DNA of 64,000 nucleotides, taken from the NCBI GenBank assembly GCA_016192845.1, contig JACPTI010000010.1:1-64000 (forward strand), given 5' to 3'. The notes beneath the pieces are model-generated. The model did no database searches. It was not told where the DNA came from and worked only from the letters and a program-made list of their open reading frames with translations. This stretch comes from Acidobacteriota bacterium. Its GTDB lineage: Bacteria > Acidobacteriota > Vicinamibacteria > Vicinamibacterales > UBA2999. Below, in pieces: positions 1 through 8,277 of the stretch (its first letter is position 1; each line of letters starts with the position of its first letter). A program made the translations under genes and the position numbers.

Positions 1-183
1 GCGGGTCTACCTCCACGGGATCGTTGGCCACTCCGGTCATCGACTGTGGGGTCATCGGCCACCTCCTGTTCGATACGAGTGAACGCCTGGGATCAACCGT
101 GGTGTCGATGGAGGCCCGGACTGTACTGTTCCTCGTGCGACACGTCAATCCGTGACGAGCAGCTTGTCGAGGAGCCTGAAAAC

Positions 184-270
184 TGGTGCGGAAGCGGGGA
201 CTCGAACCCCGATGGCCTTGCGGCCACTAGCTCCTGAGGCTAGCGCGTCTGCCAATTCCGCCACTTCCGC
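184..270 (-). tRNA. tRNA-Leu (anticodon CAG), CCA encoded
   Basis: On the minus strand the sequence folds as a class II tRNA. A 7-bp acceptor stem starts GCGGAAG and pairs with CTTCCGC. The D-arm contains GGCAGAC. The anticodon stem CTAGC/GCTAG encloses the loop CTCAGGA, giving anticodon CAG. A long variable arm (GGCCGCAAGGCC) is typical of leucine tRNAs, and the T-arm contains GGTTCGAGTCC. The discriminator A and the CCA tail are encoded (184-187 on the complement). It decodes CUG, a frequent Leu codon in this GC-rich genome. A likely -10 box lies 34 nt upstream. Confidence 0.96.
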
Positions 271-303
271 ACGTGGGGACTACCGTCGCGGGTAGGAATT
301 CGT

Positions 304-309
304 ATTGTA
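304..309 (-). promoter_or_regulatory. -10 box for tRNA-Leu
   Basis: On the minus strand the hexamer TACAAT is preceded by TGG, an extended -10 pattern (TGn-TACAAT). It sits 34 nt upstream of the mature tRNA 5' end. I see no strong -35 box. Confidence 0.5.
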
Positions 310-348
310 CCACGCAGGTTCAGGTCACTCGTGGCTGAGGCGCACGGC

Positions 349-834
349 ATGAAAACGCTCGACGTCCGCACCCGCGCCGCGTGGCGCGCGTGGCTGGCCA
401 AGCACCACGCCACCGCCTCCGAGGTGTGGCTCGTCTTCCACAAGGCGCATACGGGCAAGACGTCGATCCCGTACGACGACGCCGTCGAAGAGGCGCTCTG
501 CTTCGGCTGGGTCGACAGCCTGATCAAGCGGCTGGACGAGCACCGCTACGCGAAGCTGAAGGCCGCCGGCCTCCTCACCGCCGCCGGCCTGGCCCGTCGG
601 CCGACGGGGCGCCCGGACCGACCGCTCCCCTCGATGTCGGTGGCCGCCGCCGATGTCGAGAAGGCTCTCAAAGCGAACCCCAAGGCCTGGTCGCACTTCC
701 AGGCGCTCGCGCCGTCGCATCGCCGACGCTATCTGCTGTGGATCGGCTCAGCGAAGCAGGAGGAGACGCGGCAACGGCGCCTCCGCGAGGCCGTGCGCCT
801 CCTCATAAAGGGGAAAGAGCTGGGGCTGCGTTAG
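349..834 (+). CDS. YdeI/OmpD-associated family protein, internally shortened
   Basis: The protein has about 161 residues and begins KTLDVRTRAAWRAWL, the usual opening of the YdeI family, with the signature ALCFGWVDSLIKRLDE. The C-terminal half (WSHFQALAPSHRRRYLLWI, then RRLREAV) also matches the family. The stretch that normally follows RLDEHRY (a conserved FTPR..S.WS..N segment of about 20 residues) is absent; the sequence passes directly into AKLKAAGLLTAAG. The reading frame is intact, so this is an in-frame deletion. ATG 349 is preceded by GAGG at suitable spacing; GTG 331 is an alternative start. The molecular function of the family is poorly defined. Confidence 0.8.
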   Translation: MKTLDVRTRAAWRAWLAKHHATASEVWLVFHKAHTGKTSIPYDDAVEEALCFGWVDSLIKRLDEHRYAKLKAAGLLTAAGLARRPTGRPDRPLPSMSVAAADVEKALKANPKAWSHFQALAPSHRRRYLLWIGSAKQEETRQRRLREAVRLLIKGKELGLR

Positions 835-844
835 CGCGTCAGCT

Positions 845-943
845 TGGGCCCGGGCACGGGATTCGAGCGAGGACCGCACTCGGCGGAGAGCCGGTTTTTC
901 CGCGGTGCTGAGCGGAGGACCGCAGCCGAATCCCGGGCCCGCG
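845..943. repeat. Intergenic long palindrome
   Basis: The arm around 846-865 (GGGCCCGGGcacGGGATTCG) is complementary to the arm at 927-942 (CGAATCCCGGGCCC). Inner segments rich in GGACCGC can also pair. It fills most of the space between the YdeI-like gene and the next gene, and no T-run follows. Confidence 0.55.
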
Positions 944-1045
944 CCTTAGATCAGCCGCGCTCCTTGGTCACCATGTCTGGAAGTCCCGCTCGAAGCACGG
1001 GCGCTCGAGGCGTGTCCAGTACGGTAGACTCGTTCGCCGGATCGC

Positions 1046-1699
1046 ATGCGGCTCATCTTCGAACAGATTCGCTCCGGCGGCGACCGGAACTTCGGCTACC
1101 TGCTCGCCGACCGCGACGCGCAGCAGGGCGTGCTGATCGACCCGTCGTATTCGCCCGGCGTGTTCGTGCAGCGCGCCGCCGATCAGGGCATCACGGTCAC
1201 GCACGTCATCAACACGCACTCGCATCCCGATCACATCAACGGCAACGACGTCGCCCTCGAGCGCACGCGCGCGCCGCTCGCCGCGCACGAGAGCGCGCCC
1301 ACGTTGCCCGCCGTGCGCCTCGCCGACGGCGGGGATCTGCGCGTCGGCAGCCTGCGCCTGCAGTTCCTGCACGTGCCCGGCCACTGCCCCGATCACGTCG
1401 TCATCTACGAACCGGCGTACCGGCTCCTGATTACCGGAGACCTCCTGTTCGTCGGAAAGGTCGGCGGGACGACGACCGAGGAGGACGCCCGGACGGAGTG
1501 GACCAGCCTCCAGCGGGTAGTCAGGGAGATTCCGCCGGATACGACGGTCTGGCCCGGGCACGACTACGGCGCGCGCCCGAGCTCGACGATGGCGCTCGAG
1601 CTGCAGACGAACCCGTTCCTCCAGTGCGCCGGGATCGACGCGTTTCTGCAGCTCAAGACCGACTGGCCCGCCGTGAAGGCACGGCTCGGTCTGCGATAA
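1046..1699 (+). CDS. MBL-fold metallo-hydrolase (glyoxalase II / persulfide dioxygenase-like)
   Basis: The protein has 217 residues with the metallo-beta-lactamase fold signature THSHPDH near residues 57-63, a further His in HVPGHCPDH, the bridging Asp in LITGDLLF and a terminal GHDYG. This spacing matches the compact glyoxalase II-like/ETHE1 group, which hydrolyses thioesters or oxidises persulfides using a metal centre. The substrate cannot be decided from sequence alone. A TAGACT -10-like box lies 16 nt upstream and no clear Shine-Dalgarno is seen. The 3' end overlaps the convergent symporter gene by 47 bp. Confidence 0.88.
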   Translation: MRLIFEQIRSGGDRNFGYLLADRDAQQGVLIDPSYSPGVFVQRAADQGITVTHVINTHSHPDHINGNDVALERTRAPLAAHESAPTLPAVRLADGGDLRVGSLRLQFLHVPGHCPDHVVIYEPAYRLLITGDLLFVGKVGGTTTEEDARTEWTSLQRVVREIPPDTTVWPGHDYGARPSSTMALELQTNPFLQCAGIDAFLQLKTDWPAVKARLGLR

Positions 1700-2957
1700 C
1701 GGCGGCCTGCTCACCGCGCTCGAAGCGGTCGACGACGGCCGCCGTCACCATGTCGCCGGTCACGTTCACCGTCGTCCGGCACATGTCGAGAATGCGATCG
1801 GTGCCGAGCACGATGGCGATCCCTTCCATCGGCACGCCGACCATCCCGAGCACCATGATGAGGAGCGGAATCGATCCGCTCGGCACCCCGGCCGCGCCGA
1901 TTGCGGTTACCACGGCCATCAGCAGCACGATGATCTGCGCGCCGAGCGAGAGCTCCACGCCGAAGACCTGGGCCAGGAACAGCACCGTCACACCCTCGAA
2001 CAGCGCCGCGCCGTTCATGTTCATCGTCGCGCCGAGCGGCACGACGAAACCCGCGATGCGGGCCGGCACGCGCAGCTCCTCTTCGGTCACCCGCAGCGTC
2101 GTTGGCAGCGTGGCGTTGCTGGACGAGGTGGAGAACGCCGTGACCATCACGATCCGCGCCTTGCGGAAGAAGTCGGCGGGGCTGCGGCGCGCCACGAAAC
2201 GCAGTACGACGGCGTAGCCGCCGAACAGGAACAGGGCTAGGCAGGCAATCACGGTGATCACGTAGGTGATGAGGCTGGCCAGCACGTCGTAGCCGAACCG
2301 CGCGGTGACCGCGAAGATGAGCGCGAACACGGCAAAGGGTGCGAGCTTCATCACGAACCCGATAATCGCTACCATCACTTCGCCGATGCTGTCGAGCACC
2401 CGGCGCAGCGGCTCGGCGCGATCGCGTCCCACCAGCGTCATGCCGACGCCGATGAAGAGCGCGAACACGATCACGGCGAGCATCTCGCCGTTGGCGGCGG
2501 CGCCGACGGGGTTCCGCGGCACCATGTTGACGAACGTGTTGATGCCGAGCGCCCCCTGCGCGAGGCCCATCGCGCCCTGCGCCTGCCCGCGGTAGGTCTC
2601 TACCAGCCGCGCCGCCACTGCCGTGTCGAGGCCCGCGCCGGGCTGAATCACGTTCGCCGCCACGAGGCCGAGGCCGGCGGCCCCGGCCGTAAGCAGCAGA
2701 AACGTGAGCAGCGTGAGGAGGCCGATGCGCCCCACGTGGGCGAGGCTGCCGAGCCCGGCCACGCCGACCGCCACGGTCGACAGGATGAGCGGGATCACCA
2801 CCATGATGAGCCCGTTCAGCCACACGCGCCCGAGCGGCTCGGCGACGTTGGCGACGAGCCCCAGCAGCAGCGGGTTGTCGGCCGCAAAGAAGTTGACCAG
2901 CGTGCCGGCGGCGGCGCCCCCGACGAGCCCCGTCAGGATGCGGGCGTGCGGCGACAT
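1653..2957 (-). CDS. Dicarboxylate/amino acid:cation symporter (DAACS/SDF family)
   Basis: The protein has 434 residues and many hydrophobic helices. It carries the hallmarks of glutamate/dicarboxylate:Na+ or H+ symporters: the serine-rich re-entrant loop FSTSSSNATLPTT, the NMNGAA motif of TM7 (cation site), the second hairpin VPSGSIP, and the C-terminal TDRILDMCRTTVNVTGD with the substrate-binding Asp/Arg/Thr/Asn. It acts in the inner membrane, importing C4-dicarboxylates or acidic amino acids. The ATG at 2957 was chosen because it precedes the first predicted helix. The substrate (GltP-like or DctA-like) is not resolved. Confidence 0.93.
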   Translation of the reverse strand: MSPHARILTGLVGGAAAGTLVNFFAADNPLLLGLVANVAEPLGRVWLNGLIMVVIPLILSTVAVGVAGLGSLAHVGRIGLLTLLTFLLLTAGAAGLGLVAANVIQPGAGLDTAVAARLVETYRGQAQGAMGLAQGALGINTFVNMVPRNPVGAAANGEMLAVIVFALFIGVGMTLVGRDRAEPLRRVLDSIGEVMVAIIGFVMKLAPFAVFALIFAVTARFGYDVLASLITYVITVIACLALFLFGGYAVVLRFVARRSPADFFRKARIVMVTAFSTSSSNATLPTTLRVTEEELRVPARIAGFVVPLGATMNMNGAALFEGVTVLFLAQVFGVELSLGAQIIVLLMAVVTAIGAAGVPSGSIPLLIMVLGMVGVPMEGIAIVLGTDRILDMCRTTVNVTGDMVTAAVVDRFERGEQAAVIADRAVPSRRASRS

Positions 2958-2991
2958 CACCGGCGACGGTACATCCGCGTCGCGCGTGCGG

Positions 2992-3933
2992 TCAAATGCG
3001 CGTATCGGACGGGGCGCGCAGGCGCGCCAGCAGCGCCTCGAGATCGTCGGGCATCGGCGCCTCGAAAGTGAGCGGCCGGCCGTCGGCCGGATGCTCGAAC
3101 GACAGCCGGTACGCGTGCAGCGCCTGGCGCGGAAAATCGATGGGGCGTTCGGCGCCGCGGCGCACGTAGAGCCGCTCGCCGACCAGCATGTGGCCGTGCA
3201 GTCGGGCCTGCACGCGGATCTGGTTGCGCTTGCCGGTCTCCAGCCGGATCTCCACGAGCGACGCGCCCGCAAGGGTCTCGAGCACGCGGTAATGGCTGAT
3301 CGCGGTCGTCGCTCTCGCCTCGTCCGGATGGGCGCGCTTCTGCAGGAGCGCGCCGGCGTCCCACACGAGCCGATCGCGCCACGTGCCCTGCGGCGGCTGC
3401 GGGTGTCCGTAGAGGACGGCCCGGTAGACGCGCTCGGGCGTGCGGCGCCGGAACTGCGCCTTGAGCGCCTGCTGCGCCCGCACGTCCTTGGCGAACACGA
3501 CGAGGCCCGACGTGTCGCGATCGATCCGGTGCACCACGAGCGGACGGCGCCGGCCGCGCGGGCGCAAATGGTTGTCCAGGCAGTCGTACGCCGACGGCGC
3601 ATCGCTCCGCCGGGCCAGGGGGACGGCCAGCAGTCCTGCCGGTTTGTTCACGACGATGAGCGACTTGTCTTCGAAGAGGATCTCGAGATCGCCGGCGCGC
3701 GCGACCGGGCGGCCCCGGGCGGTTCCCGGCCGGTCGAGCCACACACGCACCTCGTCGCCCGCACGCAGCCGCCTCGCCGCCTGGGCGCGTCCAACCTCGG
3801 CGCCATTGAGGAATACCTTGTCCTTTTCGAGGGCGTCAGCGGCACGTCCGCGCGATCCCAGCCGATCGGGAGCCGCAAGGAACTTGTCGAGCCGGATGCC
3901 GGCCGAATCCGGCGGCACCGTCCAGGAGGGCAC
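2992..3933 (-). CDS. RluA-family pseudouridine synthase
   Basis: The N-terminal S4-like RNA-binding region (GIRLDKFLAA, KVFLNG) is followed by the RluA catalytic domain with the motif HRIDRDTSGLVVFAK, whose Asp is the catalytic residue, and the later motifs RVYRAV and GKRNQIRVQ. It isomerises uridine to pseudouridine in 23S rRNA or tRNA. I place the start at GTG 3933. It lies 6 nt downstream of a TACAAT -10 box, which suggests a leaderless mRNA, and the protein then begins with the S4 region. ATG codons at 3954 and 3960 would lie within or upstream of that promoter. It is divergent from the deacetylase gene. Confidence 0.9.
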   Translation of the reverse strand: MPSWTVPPDSAGIRLDKFLAAPDRLGSRGRAADALEKDKVFLNGAEVGRAQAARRLRAGDEVRVWLDRPGTARGRPVARAGDLEILFEDKSLIVVNKPAGLLAVPLARRSDAPSAYDCLDNHLRPRGRRRPLVVHRIDRDTSGLVVFAKDVRAQQALKAQFRRRTPERVYRAVLYGHPQPPQGTWRDRLVWDAGALLQKRAHPDEARATTAISHYRVLETLAGASLVEIRLETGKRNQIRVQARLHGHMLVGERLYVRRGAERPIDFPRQALHAYRLSFEHPADGRPLTFEAPMPDDLEALLARLRAPSDTRI

Positions 3934-3939
3934 GCGGCG

Positions 3940-3949
3940 ATTGTAGACT
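3940..3949. promoter_or_regulatory. Overlapping divergent -10 boxes
   Basis: TACAAT on the minus strand (3940-3945) lies 6 nt before the pseudouridine-synthase GTG. TAGACT on the plus strand (3944-3949) lies 9 nt before the deacetylase ATG. Both genes appear to start essentially at the +1 nucleotide. The two boxes overlap, so the promoters may compete. Confidence 0.4.
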
Positions 3950-3958
3950 GCCATCTGC

Positions 3959-4699
3959 ATGGTCGCGCTCTTCGCGGCCGTGGGCGCGGGGCTCGTTGCG
4001 CTCGCGCACACGGCGCCGTTCGCGTTTCTGATCGAGGGATTGCAGCGCGGCGAATCGGTCTGGCATCTGCCGGTCGATCCCGCGGCGCCCTCGGTGTACC
4101 TTACCTACGACGACGGCCCGAATCCGGCGGCGACGCCGCAGCTGCTCGACGTCCTCGCGCGCGAACAGGCGGCCGCCACTTTCTTCCTGATCGACGATCA
4201 CCTCACCGAGGAGACGGCGCCGATCGTCCGCCGCATGTTTGCCGAGGGACACGCCGTCGGTCTCCACTCGAACGAGCGGTGGCTGATGCTTCGCACGCCC
4301 GAGGCGATTGCCGGCGCCTTGCGCCAGTTCGCCGATCGCGTCGAGCAGCTGGCGGGGACACGTCCCTGTGGGTTCTTCCGCCCGCATGCGGGGTGGCGAA
4401 GCGGCGCGCTGTACCGGGCGCTCGACATGGTCGGTTACCGGCTGGCGGGCTGGAGCTGGGGGCTGTGGGACTGGAACTGGTGGCGCGCGCGCGAGGCGGC
4501 GTCGCTGGCCGAACGCCTGGCACGGCGCGCCAACGCCGGCGACATCATCGTCATGCACGACGGGCACCACCGCGACCCGCGCGCGGATCGGCGGTACGCG
4601 GTGGAGGCCACCGCGCGGTTGATTCCCGCGCTGCGGGCTCGGCAGCTTCGCGTGGATCGGCTCCCCTGTGTGGGGTCAGACCGCGGTAACGGGTCGTAG
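3959..4699 (+). CDS. NodB-type polysaccharide deacetylase family protein
   Basis: The protein has 246 residues. A hydrophobic N-terminal segment (residues 1-25) could be a signal anchor. The NodB homology domain shows motif 1 as TYDDGP (catalytic Asp and metal Asp), a motif 2 region HSNER, motif 3 FRPHAGWR, and a C-terminal VMHDGHH. Members remove N- or O-acetyl groups from cell-envelope polysaccharides. The second His of the usual HxxxH metal motif is replaced by Arg here, which may alter metal binding. The gene probably begins with a leaderless transcript. Confidence 0.85.
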   Translation: MVALFAAVGAGLVALAHTAPFAFLIEGLQRGESVWHLPVDPAAPSVYLTYDDGPNPAATPQLLDVLAREQAAATFFLIDDHLTEETAPIVRRMFAEGHAVGLHSNERWLMLRTPEAIAGALRQFADRVEQLAGTRPCGFFRPHAGWRSGALYRALDMVGYRLAGWSWGLWDWNWWRAREAASLAERLARRANAGDIIVMHDGHHRDPRADRRYAVEATARLIPALRARQLRVDRLPCVGSDRGNGS

Positions 4700-4709
4700 C
4701 GGGGTGAGC

Positions 4710-4913
4710 TTACTCCTCGAGCTGCCAGTCGGCCGGCGGCTGCGGGCCGGGCACGATGCCGGCGATGTCGGGATCGACACCGTCGGGGCGCCGCTGTTGT
4801 CCCGCTTTGCGCTGTTTCTCGGCCTGCCGGCGCGCTGCCTTCTGCTGGCGGCGCTCGCTCAACGCCTTCTCGCGCTCGCGTTTTGCCGCCGTCGGTCGCG
4901 CATTGCGTGCCAT
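4710..4913 (-). CDS. Small highly charged protein
   Basis: The protein has 67 residues. Its N-terminal two-thirds are rich in Lys, Arg, Glu and Gln and should form one helix (KREREKALSERRQQKAARRQ). The acidic/proline tail ends ADWQLEE. I know no function. It lies directly downstream of the RRM protein gene on the same strand, separated by a GTGACTT-word palindrome, so the two may be co-transcribed. Its basic helix would suit RNA or ribosome contact, but that is inference. Confidence 0.65.
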   Translation of the reverse strand: MARNARPTAAKREREKALSERRQQKAARRQAEKQRKAGQQRRPDGVDPDIAGIVPGPQPPADWQLEE

Positions 4914-4923
4914 ACCTTCACTC

Positions 4924-4991
4924 CAAGTCAGAAGTCACAAATCACAAGTCACAAATCGGTTGTGACTTGTGACTTGAGCCTTGTGACTTGT
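4924..4991. repeat. Word-iteration palindrome, word GTGACTT / AAGTCAC
   Basis: The left arm has AAGTCA, AAGTCAC, AATCAC and AAGTCAC units. The right arm has GTGACTT, GTGACTT and GTGACTT. The arms are complementary, giving a hairpin between the RRM gene and the small basic-protein gene. The same word is used at 54830-54913. Confidence 0.85.
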
Positions 4992-5333
4992 CTACCAGCG
5001 CGGCTCGGTGCGGCGTCCAGGCCGGCCGCCCCGCCCGCCGCGGTTGCGATCGCCGCCGCCGAAGTCGTCGCGGAACGGCCGCGGCGCCGGAGGCCGCGCC
5101 TCGTTGACCGTCAGCGCCCGGCCGCCAAGCTGATGCCCGTGCAGCGCCGTGATCGCCTTCTGCGCGGCGTCTTCGCTCGCCATCTCCACGAACGCGAAGC
5201 CGCGCGCGCGCCCGGTCGCGCGGTCCCGGACGACGGTGACCGTCTCCACCTGTCCCGCCTGCCCGAACAGCGACTCGAGATCCTGCTCCATCGTCTCATA
5301 CGGAAGGTTTCCGACGAACAATTTACGGCCCAT
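4992..5333 (-). CDS. RRM-domain RNA-binding protein
   Basis: The protein has 113 residues with one RNA recognition motif: RNP2 KLFVGNL at residues 4-10 and RNP1 RGFAFVEM near residues 43-50. A Gly/Arg-rich tail (GGGDRNRGGRGGR) follows. Bacterial proteins of this type are small RNA chaperones, often cold-related. ATG 5333 has the Shine-Dalgarno GGAG at 5-nt spacing. The 5' leader holds the CCCCAACGCGC palindrome at 5364-5392, which could be a structured control element. Confidence 0.92.
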   Translation of the reverse strand: MGRKLFVGNLPYETMEQDLESLFGQAGQVETVTVVRDRATGRARGFAFVEMASEDAAQKAITALHGHQLGGRALTVNEARPPAPRPFRDDFGGGDRNRGGRGGRPGRRTEPRW

Positions 5334-5363
5334 AGCGTCTCCTGCGGCCTCAGCTCTCGAGCA

Positions 5364-5392
5364 CCCCAACGCGCACAAACCGCGCGTTGGGG
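5364..5392. repeat. CCCCAACGCGC palindrome, copy 1
   Basis: CCCCAACGCGC and GCGCGTTGGGG flank a 7-nt loop, giving an 11-bp perfect stem. It sits in the leader of the RRM gene. Two more copies occur at 20783-20811 and 22694-22722 with the same flanking GCA...CCCCGC context in two of three cases. Confidence 0.85.
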
Positions 5393-5497
5393 GCCCCGCT
5401 TGGCTCGTGGGCGCAGGAGATTGCGAGTCGTTCGGCTCGAATCTGATACGCGCAGCGTGGCGGGCTCAGCGTGGGGCGGCGCCGCAAGAATACCACA

Positions 5498-5506
5498 TGC
5501 TAGGAT
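5498..5506 (+). promoter_or_regulatory. Extended -10 box of glgP
   Basis: TGC-TAGGAT is an extended -10 element 15 nt upstream of the TTG start. The same nonamer precedes nadB on the other strand (54819-54827). Confidence 0.5.
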
Positions 5507-5521
5507 GACGGAGGACCGAAG

Positions 5522-7651
5522 TTGAGCCAGTTGCCCGACCGTATCAACCGCCTCGAGGAGCTCGCGCGCGACCTCTGGTGGAGCTGGACCCCGGACGCGC
5601 GCAACGTCTTCCGCCGCCTCGACTACCCGCTCTGGCGCCTGACGGCGCACAACCCGGTCCGCATGCTCAGGGTGATCGCGCCCGAGACGCTCGCGCGGGC
5701 GGCGGCGAACCCGGAGTGGCTCGCCAACTACGACCGGGCGATCGCGCGCCTGGATGAGGTTCGCGCGGCGCGCAACACGTGGTGTGCGCGCGAGTGTCCG
5801 GAGCTGGCCGGCCGCTCCGTCGCGTACTTCTCCGCGGAATTCGCGCTGCACCAGTCGCTCCCGATTTACGCGGGGGGCCTCGGCGTCCTCGCCGGGGATC
5901 ACTGCAAGGAGGCGAGCGACCTCGGCATCCCGCTCGTCGGCGTCGGCTTCATGTACCCGCAGGGCTACTTCCACCAGACGATTTCCGCCGACGGCTGGCA
6001 GCAGGAGGTCTACGAGACGCTCAACTGGACCGACACGGCGATCGACCCGGCGATGACGTCCGACGGCAAGCCGTGCGTCACCGCCGTGCCGCTCGGCAAC
6101 CGCACCGTGCTCGTGGCCGTGTGGCGGGTGCGCGTCGGACGCGTCAACCTGTACCTGCTCGATACCGACCTGGAGGAAAACGCGCCATGGGACCGCGACC
6201 TCTCCGCGCGGCTGTACGGCGGCGATCGCGAGACGCGCATGCAGCAGGAGATCCTGCTCGGCGTCGGGGGCGTGCGCGCGCTCAAGGCGGTCGGCATCAC
6301 TCCGTCGGTCTATCACCTCAACGAGGGGCACGCGGCGTTCGCGGTCCTGCAACGGATCCGGGACCTCTGCGAAAAGGGATGGGACTTCGAAGCGGCGCTC
6401 GAGGACGTGCGCCGGACGACGGTCTTCACGACGCACACGCCGGTGGCGGCCGGGCACGACGCGTTTCCGTTCCATCTCGTCGAGAAGCACCTGACCGGCG
6501 CCTGGGGCGAGCTCGGGCCGTACCGCGAGAAGTTCTTCGCCCTCGCCCACTACGACGGCGGCGACGGTCCGATGTTCAACATGACGGCGCTCGCACTCCG
6601 GACGGCCGGCGCGACCAACGCGGTGAGCGCGCTGCACGGCGAGGTGACGCGCCGCATGTGGAGCGCCATCTGGCCCGACACGCCCCACGAACAGCTGCCA
6701 GTCCGGTCGGTGACCAATGGCGTGCACGTCCCGACGTGGATCTCGGCGGAAATCCGCGCGCTCCTTGACAAGTACCTGGGCCCGGACTGGGTCGACCACC
6801 ACGACGACCCGGCGTTCTGCGAGAGAGTGCTGCGCATCCCGGACGAGGAGCTCTGGGACGCGCGGCAGGCACTCCGCGCCTTCCTGTTCAACTTCATCCG
6901 CGAACGGGCGCGCTACGGCTGGACCACCCGCGGCGCCTCCGCCTCGCATATCGTCGCCTCCGGCACGATGTTCGATCACAACGCGCTGACGATCGGCTTC
7001 GCGCGGCGGCTCACCGGTTACAAGCGCCCGGAGCTGATCTTCGCCGACGCCGATCACCTGGCGCGCATCCTCAACGCCCACGGACGCCCGGTGCAGATTC
7101 TCTTCGCCGGCAAGGCGCACCCGGCCGACGACATCGGCAAGCACCACCTGCAGCGGATCTACCGGCGCGTGCTCGACCCGAAGTTCGGCGGGCGGATCGC
7201 GTTCATCGAGGACTACGACCTGCACGTCGCGCACTTCCTCGTGCAGGGATGCGACGTCTGGCTCAACAACCCGCGCAAGCCGCTCGAGGCGAGCGGCACG
7301 AGTGGCATGAAGGCCGCCGTCAACGGCACGCCGCATCTCTCGATCGGCGACGGCTGGTGGGCCGAGGGCTTCACCGGCGACAACGGGTGGCTCATTGAAG
7401 GGCACGCGGATCCGAACGACCACGGCGCCCAGGACTGGGCGGACGCGCAGGCGATCTACGCGCTCATCGAGGAGCAGCTCGTGCCCACCTTCTACGATCG
7501 CGACGCGGACGGCATTCCCCGCCGGTGGCTCCAGATCGTCCGGCACTCGATCCGCACGGTGCTCCCCCGCTTCAGCACGCGGCGGATGGTCAAAGAGTAC
7601 GTCCGCGCCATGTACCAGCCCGCGCTCGGCCAGGAGCCGGTCACGAAGTAG
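5522..7651 (+). CDS. glgP: Alpha-glucan (glycogen/maltodextrin) phosphorylase
   Basis: The protein has 709 residues, the short bacterial/archaeal form of the GT35 family. An N-terminal DUF3417-like segment (LWWSWTPDARNVFRRLD) precedes the phosphorylase core. Landmarks include AYFSAEFALHQSLPIYAGGLGVLAGDH written here as separate motifs (YFSAEFALH; YAGGLGVLAGDH), FTTHTPVAAGHD, FAGKAHPADD, and the pyridoxal-phosphate region SGTSGMKAAVNG with the PLP-binding Lys near residue 598. It releases glucose-1-phosphate from alpha-1,4-glucans in the cytosol. TTG 5522 is supported by GGAGG a few bases upstream. Confidence 0.95.
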   Translation: MSQLPDRINRLEELARDLWWSWTPDARNVFRRLDYPLWRLTAHNPVRMLRVIAPETLARAAANPEWLANYDRAIARLDEVRAARNTWCARECPELAGRSVAYFSAEFALHQSLPIYAGGLGVLAGDHCKEASDLGIPLVGVGFMYPQGYFHQTISADGWQQEVYETLNWTDTAIDPAMTSDGKPCVTAVPLGNRTVLVAVWRVRVGRVNLYLLDTDLEENAPWDRDLSARLYGGDRETRMQQEILLGVGGVRALKAVGITPSVYHLNEGHAAFAVLQRIRDLCEKGWDFEAALEDVRRTTVFTTHTPVAAGHDAFPFHLVEKHLTGAWGELGPYREKFFALAHYDGGDGPMFNMTALALRTAGATNAVSALHGEVTRRMWSAIWPDTPHEQLPVRSVTNGVHVPTWISAEIRALLDKYLGPDWVDHHDDPAFCERVLRIPDEELWDARQALRAFLFNFIRERARYGWTTRGASASHIVASGTMFDHNALTIGFARRLTGYKRPELIFADADHLARILNAHGRPVQILFAGKAHPADDIGKHHLQRIYRRVLDPKFGGRIAFIEDYDLHVAHFLVQGCDVWLNNPRKPLEASGTSGMKAAVNGTPHLSIGDGWWAEGFTGDNGWLIEGHADPNDHGAQDWADAQAIYALIEEQLVPTFYDRDADGIPRRWLQIVRHSIRTVLPRFSTRRMVKEYVRAMYQPALGQEPVTK

Positions 7652-7652
7652 T

Positions 7653-7754
7653 CAACTCCCAACTCCCAATGCCCAACCCCCAAACGCCCACTCCTGTCGT
7701 CACGAACACCGACGGTTGGGAGTTGGGAGTTGGGAGTTGGAAGTTGGGAGTTGT
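7653..7754. repeat. Word-iteration palindrome, word GGGAGTT
   Basis: The left arm repeats CAACTCCC and variants. The right arm has GGGAGTT five times with one GGAAGTT variant. The arms pair across a unique loop of about 30 nt. It fills the space between glgP and the next gene. Word siblings lie at 8967, 15826 and 46933. Confidence 0.88.
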
Positions 7755-7767
7755 AAGATGCAGAAGA

Positions 7768-8229
7768 ATGGCCCGCAAGTCCACGCTGACCAAGTCGAAA
7801 TGCGCGCTGTGCAGCGCCAAGGACGTCTCGGAGCCGCGCGGCGAGGAGCGGTACTGCCGCGACTGCTGGGAAAAGAAGATCGCCGTCGAGGAGATCGTCG
7901 CCCGCGAGTTCGCGCTCAAACGCTACATCCGCGCGCACAGCGCCGAGAGGTATCTGATCTATCACTCGACGATCAAGCGCCCATGCGGCCAGATCATCGT
8001 CGTCGACGACGGGTACGATCTGTTCCTGACGATGATCCTCTACCCGAACTTCGGCTGGGACGAGGAGGCGTACCACCTCGAGGGGGATCCCGAGGGGCGG
8101 ACGTTCGCCGAAATCCTCGTCGACGTCGTCGCCACGGAGGTGATCGAGCCGTGGGGCGGCGGCAAGTGGCACCTGGAGATCTTCAAGTCGTCCACGCCTG
8201 AGCCGGAAGACTGGAACGGCGAAATGTGA
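7768..8229 (+). CDS. Conserved hypothetical protein with N-terminal zinc-ribbon-like cysteines
   Basis: The protein has 153 residues. Two CxxC pairs (CALC near residue 12 and CRDC near residue 31) suggest a small N-terminal zinc knuckle. The remainder (residues 45-150) is an alpha/beta region with aromatic and acidic residues (YPNFGWDEEAYHLEGD, EPWGGGKWHLEIF). There is no signal peptide. I do not recognise a family with known function. ATG 7768 lies just after the GGGAGTT palindrome, and no other nearby ATG fits the frame. Confidence 0.7.
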   Translation: MARKSTLTKSKCALCSAKDVSEPRGEERYCRDCWEKKIAVEEIVAREFALKRYIRAHSAERYLIYHSTIKRPCGQIIVVDDGYDLFLTMILYPNFGWDEEAYHLEGDPEGRTFAEILVDVVATEVIEPWGGGKWHLEIFKSSTPEPEDWNGEM

Positions 8230-8277
8230 TCGTATAAGCTTCCGGGATTGAGCTCGACGCGTCCCCTGGAGGTCGTG

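Noticed and set aside
46..237. Open frame of 63 codons on the plus strand at the window start
   Set aside because: It overlaps the tRNA-Leu on the other strand, has no ribosome-binding site, and shows no protein-like pattern.
844..2217. Long open frame of 457 codons
   Set aside because: It runs across the MBL gene in another frame and antisense to the symporter; Arg/Ala-rich composition is typical of shadow frames in GC-rich DNA.
5111..7546. 811-codon minus-strand frame opposite glgP
   Set aside because: It is antisense to a well-supported enzyme and has the Arg/Val/Glu bias of a complementary-frame shadow.
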